From Treponema sp. (GTDB lineage: Bacteria; Spirochaetota; Spirochaetia; Treponematales; Breznakiellaceae), in NCBI GenBank assembly GCA_031284105.1, contig JAITAN010000221.1:1-10580 (forward strand): a stretch of DNA of 10,580 nucleotides, read 5' to 3'. Shown here piece after piece: positions 6,352 through 10,580 of this stretch. Numbering within the stretch: the first letter of the stretch is position 1; each line of letters begins with the position of its first letter. The notes under the pieces are model-generated. The model was not told the DNA's origin. It did not search any database and was given only the letters and a program-made list of their open reading frames with translations. The position numbers and the translations under genes are program-made.

Positions 6352-7068
6352 ATGGGAAGAATTTTTGATCCTGCCTTTATGCTTCAATCGACGCCAGAGA
6401 TCCTCTCCGCACTGCCGGTAACCCTTTTCCTTGCCTTTATTGCGGGGGGACTAGGACTTATTATCGCCTTCGGGGTAGCTCTGGCACGGTACTTCAATGT
6501 GCGTTTCCTGACGGGACTCTGCAAGGCTTATGTGTCCTATATCCGAGGTACCCCCGCACTAGTCCAGATCATGCTGGTCTACTTTGGTATTCCCCTCATC
6601 CTCCGTGCGCTGAATGAATACTTTGGGACCGGCTTCAATGTAAACGGCGTACCCCGCATGGTCTTTGCGATCATTGCCCTTTCCTTTAACGCCGGGGCTT
6701 ACATGTCGGAAACGATCCGTAGTGCCCTCCTCGCGGTGGATGTGGGGCAGCTTGAGGCGGCATACAGCGTCAACATGAACGTGAGGCAAGCCCTAATACG
6801 GATCGTGGTGCCTCAGGCATTTGGTATCGCCCTTCCCCCATTGGCAAACACTCTGGTATCCCTCATTAAAGAAACTTCTCTGGTTTTCACCATTTCGATC
6901 ATCGACCTTATGGCACGCGCCCGCATTGTCGGTTCCCGGGGATACCGTTTCTTTGAAATCTACGTGGTCGTGTCGATTATCTACTGGATACTCTGCACCG
7001 GAGTTAGCCGACTCTTGGGAATAGCCGAAAAGCGCGCCCGCAAATACGAGCGGAGCATTGCCCCATGA
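6352..7068 (+). CDS. Amino-acid ABC transporter permease (HisM/TcyB type)
   Basis: A 238-aa inner-membrane permease of the polar amino acid family. About five hydrophobic segments are seen, near residues 15-40, 55-80, 98-120, 155-190 and 200-225. SYIRGTPALVQIMLVYFG near residue 64 is the classic family signature. The cytoplasmic coupling loop EAAYSVNMNVRQALIRIVVPQA is the EAA motif that docks on the ATPase, but the usual Gly (EAAxxxG) is Asn here. A basic C-terminal tail follows. AAAGGAG (6338-6344) gives the start, 36 bases after the binding-protein stop. Its last four bases overlap the ATPase start (ATGA), implying translational coupling. As only one permease gene is present, the transporter would use a permease homodimer, as in cystine/glutamine-type systems. 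Confidence 0.93.
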   Translation: MGRIFDPAFMLQSTPEILSALPVTLFLAFIAGGLGLIIAFGVALARYFNVRFLTGLCKAYVSYIRGTPALVQIMLVYFGIPLILRALNEYFGTGFNVNGVPRMVFAIIALSFNAGAYMSETIRSALLAVDVGQLEAAYSVNMNVRQALIRIVVPQAFGIALPPLANTLVSLIKETSLVFTISIIDLMARARIVGSRGYRFFEIYVVVSIIYWILCTGVSRLLGIAEKRARKYERSIAP

Positions 7069-7814
7069 TACACATGGAACATATCAGCAAGTCCTTTGGG
7101 GAAAATCAAGTTCTACGGGATGTAAGCTGTTCAATCAACAAGGGAGAGATTGTTTCGATTATCGGACCGAGCGGCGCCGGAAAAACTACGCTGTTACGGA
7201 CCCTGAACTGGCTGGAAAAACCCGATACCGGTAGCGTTGCCATTGGTGACGCGAGGGTCAATGCTGCGACGGTAAAAAAGAGTGATGTGCATAAACTACG
7301 TTCCAAGTCGTCCATGGTGTTTCAGCATTACAATCTTTTTAAGAATAAGACGGTGTTGCAAAATGTTGCCGAGAGCCTTCTGGTAGTTAAAAACCAGCCT
7401 AAATCCCTGTCCGACGAAAAGGCAATGGGCATCCTTTCCTCCATCGGGCTTGCGGACAAAGCCGGTGAATATCCCTCCCGGCTTTCCGGCGGGCAACAGC
7501 AGCGGGTGGGTATAGCCCGGGCGCTGGCGGTTGATCCAGAGGTGATGCTTTTTGACGAGCCAACCAGCGCCCTTGATCCTGAGTGGGTGTCTGAGGTGCT
7601 GGAGGTGATAAAACGCATCGCTCTGGCTGGGATGACCATGATCATGGTGTCCCACGAGATGCACTTTGTTCGGGAGGTTTCATCTCGGGTAATCTTTTTT
7701 GACGCCGGTATTCCGGTTGAAGATGGGACACCGGGGGATATTTTCATTCATCCCCGTCAGGATAGGACCCGCCAATTTTTTATGAAGAACAGCGAATACC
7801 AGCCGGTCTGGTAA
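7065..7814 (+). CDS. Amino-acid ABC transporter ATP-binding protein (GlnQ/TcyC type)
   Basis: A 249-aa ATPase with a complete nucleotide-binding domain: Walker A GPSGAGKTT (residues 34-42), a Q-loop in MVFQHYNLF, signature LSGGQQQRVGIARAL, Walker B VMLFDEPTSALDPE, and the switch His in MIMVSHEMHFVREV. The motif set and length are those of the polar amino acid uptake group. The start codon overlaps the permease stop by four bases, with a weak GGAG at 7052-7055; an alternative ATG three codons in is possible but changes nothing. It energises the importer formed with the two upstream genes and is followed after 30 bases by the dehydratase gene. Confidence 0.95.
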   Translation: MIHMEHISKSFGENQVLRDVSCSINKGEIVSIIGPSGAGKTTLLRTLNWLEKPDTGSVAIGDARVNAATVKKSDVHKLRSKSSMVFQHYNLFKNKTVLQNVAESLLVVKNQPKSLSDEKAMGILSSIGLADKAGEYPSRLSGGQQQRVGIARALAVDPEVMLFDEPTSALDPEWVSEVLEVIKRIALAGMTMIMVSHEMHFVREVSSRVIFFDAGIPVEDGTPGDIFIHPRQDRTRQFFMKNSEYQPVW

Positions 7815-7844
7815 GACTAAAGTAGTTTAGGAAAGGAAAAGCGT

Positions 7845-9530
7845 ATGGCAAAGATATTTTATCCCGATTTTTTCAACGATGTGTTTGGCCCCATCATGCA
7901 GCCCGGTTCATCCACAAGTTTTGCGGGAAACAGCAGGATAGGACGGGTCGCTTCCCACACGGTACGGGGCGGCGTGAAGCGGGTGAAAATTCGCTTTAAC
8001 CCCGAAGACCGGGGGCATATACAAAGACTGGGCAACATGATGGAAGATCGCGCTCTGCTTGGGGGTATTCAAGGGTTTGCCGCCGATGACGAGCGCCTGT
8101 TCAGCGCCCATGAACTTGCCCGAAAAAAAAATATCTCCTACGAATTCGGCATCATGGATCAGGGGAATGAGTATCTCTTTTCCACTCAGTTTGATGTGGA
8201 GAACAGCGCCGGCGAAACAGGCAGGCTCATCGGAGCTTCCATTGGGGGCGGTATGATCATGATCTATGAGATCAACGGTTTTCCGGTGGTATGGCAGGGG
8301 GATACCCACGCCATTCTTGTAGAGAAAACGCCCTCCAGCATTGGCGCTTATGATGAATTTCTCAAATTCATCGACATTCGAAATCGTGATATCCCCGGTG
8401 GTGTTTTTATTCAGTCTTCCCCGGCAAAAACCGCAAACGGCCATGAAGCATGGTTCGTGGAACTTTCCACATTTATTCCCGATGAAGAACTGGAAGCGTT
8501 TTTTGTACCCGGGGATTTTTTGGTTTTCCCGGCGATTCTGCCGGTGGTTACCTTTAACGGGAGAAAATCACAACTATTCAGAACCGTAGATGAATGGATT
8601 GACCTTGCGGAACGGGAGGGCATTTCCTTTGTCCAGGCGGCGATTGAGTATGAAAAGGCTTTTTCCGGCTGGGATGACGACCGGATATGGGATTACTTTA
8701 AGAATATTCGGGAGATTCTTTATAATCAGATACATGCTCTCGAAGATCGGGGGACATTTCCGGTAGCGGATACGCCGCTCCTTCCGGTTTACGGCAAGCA
8801 ATGGAAACGCCGTCGGGATACCGGCAAGGTGTTGCAGGACCCGCTGACAAGCCGCATTCTAGACTATGCCTTTTCGACCAATGCGAAGATACCGGGGGTA
8901 AAAATCGTTCCCGGGCCCATGGGTACCGGCGGCGGCTACCTTTTTTCCGCCCTTGAAGGGGTGCGGGAACACCGGGGCTTTTCAGTAGAAAAGCAGCTTG
9001 AAGGGTTGGTGGTGGCCGCTGCTTTGGGCGCCATCGCCTATTCTCTCTGCCGCGCTTCGGGGGCATCGGGCTGCGTGGGAGAGTCCGGAATCTGCTGCGC
9101 CATGGCTTCCGGCGCCATTACATGGATGGCAGGCGGCAGCGGGGAGCAGGTACAGAACGCCGCGTCCATGGCTTTGCAGTCCAATATCGGCATCCCCTGC
9201 GACCCGATTCCCGGAGGGCTCGAATTTCCCTGCCTTACCCGCACGGTCCGCGCCGCAGTTACCGCTCCGCTTTACGCCGATATGTCCCTCGCGGGCATTG
9301 ACCCCCTTATTCCCTATCATGAAATGCTTTTGGTCATAGAAGAGATACGCCTCAAGCACGGCGAGGCTGTCTCTGGACACGGTTGCGGCGTAAACTGCAC
9401 CGCAACCGCTGCGCGATGCCGGCAATTTCTCGCCGCTGAAGTGATGGAAGGCAAGCTCAAGTGGGAAGCAGTAGAAGATAGTTCCTCTCCTGAAGGGAAG
9501 CTGGTTCCGGAGGGGAGGAATTCACTTTGA
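7845..9530 (+). CDS. Single-chain iron-sulfur L-serine dehydratase-like enzyme
   Basis: A 561-aa protein that joins the beta and alpha domains of iron-sulfur L-serine ammonia-lyases, enzymes that turn L-serine into pyruvate and ammonia with a [4Fe-4S] cluster. The beta domain spans about residues 1-120 (FGPIMQPGSS, RALLGGIQGF, YEFGIMD). An ACT-like stretch follows (GASIGGGMIMIYEING ... RDIPGGVF, 130-190), and the alpha domain lies at about 245-535. Cys410 (GCVGESG), Cys452 (IPCDP) and Cys463 (FPCLTR) have the 42- and 11-residue spacing of the three cluster ligands in characterised enzymes. The beta-domain motif usually reading GPSSSHTAG is PGSSTSFAG here, so its conserved His is missing, and IERN after the last Cys is altered. 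Substrate may therefore differ, with cysteine or another hydroxy amino acid possible. AAAGGA (7832-7837) supports the ATG. As the last gene of the importer operon, it probably deaminates what the importer brings in. Confidence 0.88.
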   Translation: MAKIFYPDFFNDVFGPIMQPGSSTSFAGNSRIGRVASHTVRGGVKRVKIRFNPEDRGHIQRLGNMMEDRALLGGIQGFAADDERLFSAHELARKKNISYEFGIMDQGNEYLFSTQFDVENSAGETGRLIGASIGGGMIMIYEINGFPVVWQGDTHAILVEKTPSSIGAYDEFLKFIDIRNRDIPGGVFIQSSPAKTANGHEAWFVELSTFIPDEELEAFFVPGDFLVFPAILPVVTFNGRKSQLFRTVDEWIDLAEREGISFVQAAIEYEKAFSGWDDDRIWDYFKNIREILYNQIHALEDRGTFPVADTPLLPVYGKQWKRRRDTGKVLQDPLTSRILDYAFSTNAKIPGVKIVPGPMGTGGGYLFSALEGVREHRGFSVEKQLEGLVVAAALGAIAYSLCRASGASGCVGESGICCAMASGAITWMAGGSGEQVQNAASMALQSNIGIPCDPIPGGLEFPCLTRTVRAAVTAPLYADMSLAGIDPLIPYHEMLLVIEEIRLKHGEAVSGHGCGVNCTATAARCRQFLAAEVMEGKLKWEAVEDSSSPEGKLVPEGRNSL

Positions 9531-9610
9531 AGGGGAGAAAGAAATACGGCTTAACCCGGAGTAGCCGCCGATGTTGTCGCGCCTCGCTTCCGGGCGCCGC
9601 TTCGCTTTCG

Positions 9611-9674
9611 GAGCGCATATAGAAGGACGTATGGATAAAATATGGCATTTTGCTTTAATGAGGCGCTCTTTTTT
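9611..9674 (+). terminator. Possible loose terminator after the dehydratase gene
   Basis: GAGCGC (9611-9616) pairs with GCGCTC (9663-9668), followed directly by six T (9669-9674). The 46-base loop contains a smaller hairpin, AAAAT/ATTTT. A competing hairpin CGCTTCG/CGGAGCG (9598-9615) lacks a T tract. The large loop makes this a weak candidate. Otherwise 9531-9726 shows no gene. Confidence 0.3.
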
Positions 9675-9726
9675 ATGGTCCGGCCTGCCATAGGTCTGAC
9701 CTGTCTAACTCCCATTACAAGTTTCA

Positions 9727-9852
9727 TTATCGCCATTCATCGCGGTTTTTTATAACAGCAGCGGCAATAGTACCAACCGCGCCTGCCGCCGTGGCACCGC
9801 CAATACTGCTGGCTATGATCACCTTATCTTTCGCCTCCAACCCGTTTGCCAT
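9727..9852 (-). CDS. Possible 41-aa small membrane peptide
   Basis: A short minus-strand frame opens MANGLEAKDKVIIASSIGG and ends NRDEWR at TAA. The central part (about residues 11-33) is hydrophobic and rich in Gly/Ala (SSIGGATAAGAVGTIAAAV), like a single membrane helix with small-residue packing. Its acidic/basic ends are polar. A GGAAG lies just upstream of the start at 9852, and an in-frame ATG four codons earlier (9864) is an alternative. No family is recognised. It could equally be a fragment of a longer lost protein in this debris-rich region. Confidence 0.3.
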   Translation of the reverse strand: MANGLEAKDKVIIASSIGGATAAGAVGTIAAAVIKNRDEWR

Positions 9853-9995
9853 GGTTTCTTCCATATAGCGGAATATTCCGCCAGTCCCTCAGTCTCCCCT
9901 ATCCAGTCTATCATTTACCGGTAAGCCGTGTTTGCGTATACAAAATTTGATGGAGGGGTAAAGACAACAGGAGTACAAAGAGATGCTATGAAATT

Positions 9996-10461
9996 ATGTT
10001 AATATCCATAGAAATCACATGCCCCGTTGCCGGAATCCTAATATAACCCGAAATAGAGAAAAAGCAATGGTAAACAAAATTACTTCTGCCCCAAGTGCGG
10101 ACGCCGGTTTATCAGCGTTCACGAAATGACCTACCGGGGGTTGTAATCCCGCCGTCGTTGACCTCGTCAAAATCATGCTTGTCCGGGGAATCGGCATACG
10201 GGACATCGGCACCGTACTGAAAATCAGTATCACTAAGGTCTTAAAAGTGCTTAAATCGACAAAATATCAGATAAAACCGAAACAAACCCATTATGATTGT
10301 CTTGAAATAGACGAGTTTTGGACGTATGTAGGGAAAAAGAAAATATGGCTAATATACGCATATCATCGGGATACGGGAGAAATAGTGTCGTTTGTATGGG
10401 GAAAACAGGACATGAAAACGGCAAAAAATTGAGGAAACGGATAAAACGGCTGGGAGTAAGC
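9996..10461 (+). pseudogene. IS1-family transposase, frameshifted and truncated
   Basis: An IS1-type transposase (InsA zinc-finger part plus InsB catalytic part) is readable only across several frames. The order is ITCP (to 10025); CRNPNI (from 10028, after an apparent one-base loss); NYFCPKCGRRFISVHEMTYRG (10078-10140), completing a four-Cys zinc finger; CNPAVVDLVKIMLVRGIGIRDIG from about 10142, an HTH-like segment; then YDCLEIDEFWTYVG with the first catalytic Asp and YAYHRDTGEIVSFVWG (to 10429). TGA at 10430-10432 interrupts it at an A run, and a shifted frame supplies LRKRIKRLGVS before similarity ends near 10461. The rest of the InsB domain, with the remaining catalytic residues, is missing. 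At least three frameshifts plus the truncation mean it is inactive. Terminal inverted repeats were not found. The stretch 9865-9995 has no recognisable gene. Confidence 0.8.
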
Positions 10462-10580
10462 ACGGAACCGCCTGATTTTTACGAACGCTACGAGGTATTC
10501 GATGAAGGAGCGCCGCTGCGTTTCGGTATCAGGCTGCGCGGTTTTTCTACCGGCGCCTATGTGGTGGAAAAGACCGTATG
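10462..10580 (+). CDS. Unknown protein fragment joined to the IS1 remnant, running off the window
   Basis: The frame carrying the end of the IS1 similarity stays open to the window edge, reading TEPPDFYERYEVFDEGAPLR and then FGIRLRGFSTGAYVVEKTV. It does not resemble the missing part of an IS1 transposase, so the junction near 10461 probably marks where the broken element meets a different gene whose 5' end is lost. The composition looks like real coding sequence, but no family is recognised. The nearest in-frame ATG is at 10396, inside the transposase remnant, with no evident ribosome site. Expression is doubtful. Confidence 0.4.

Noticed and set aside
8982..9425. 147-codon minus-strand open frame inside the dehydratase gene
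   Set aside because: It lies wholly opposite conserved cluster-binding coding sequence and shows no family motif, so it is a shadow of GC-rich codons.

Overview
The window looks like an accessory stretch of a spirochaete chromosome, most likely a gut-type Treponema or a relative. This is an inference from protein style: relaxed lipoprotein and Sec signals (one ending FAISC, one running LFAGAKKE), mixed base composition and decayed insertion sequences. No rRNA, tRNA or CRISPR array is visible.

Left part (1-4643): a sugar-type periplasmic binding lipoprotein gene runs leftward off the edge. It is divergent from a rightward cluster of four genes: a 400-aa phosphomannose-isomerase-like cupin, a SorC-family regulator very like LsrR, a FGGY kinase that strongly resembles the autoinducer-2 kinase LsrK, and a 119-aa single-domain cupin. 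The divergent region holds two near-consensus sigma-70 promoters back to back, and a third promoter lies just upstream of the regulator. The layout (a regulator/kinase pair divergent from a sugar-type importer) recalls the E. coli lsr locus. However, no LsrF or LsrG is seen, and two cupins sit where those processing enzymes would be expected. A plausible reading is a locus that imports, phosphorylates, senses and isomerises AI-2 or a related sugar.

Middle (4644-5457): no intact gene. It contains a promoter and ribosome site leading to a 14-codon ORF, the C-terminal remnant of an IS630-family transposase with two in-frame stops, and an unusual palindrome-rich element (about 5177-5366) whose arms pair over 138 bases and enclose further hairpins.

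Right part (5406-9530): an excellent sigma-70 promoter drives a compact operon. It encodes a family-3 amino-acid-binding protein, a permease, an ATPase (a complete polar amino acid/cystine-type ABC importer) and a one-chain iron-sulfur L-serine-dehydratase-like enzyme. Together they suggest uptake and deamination of serine, cysteine or a related amino acid to a 2-oxo acid and ammonia.

Right edge (9531-10580): mostly non-coding debris. It has a weak terminator-like hairpin, a possible 41-aa membrane peptide on the minus strand, and an IS1-family transposase broken by several frameshifts. That wreck ends abruptly against an open frame of unknown identity running off the window.
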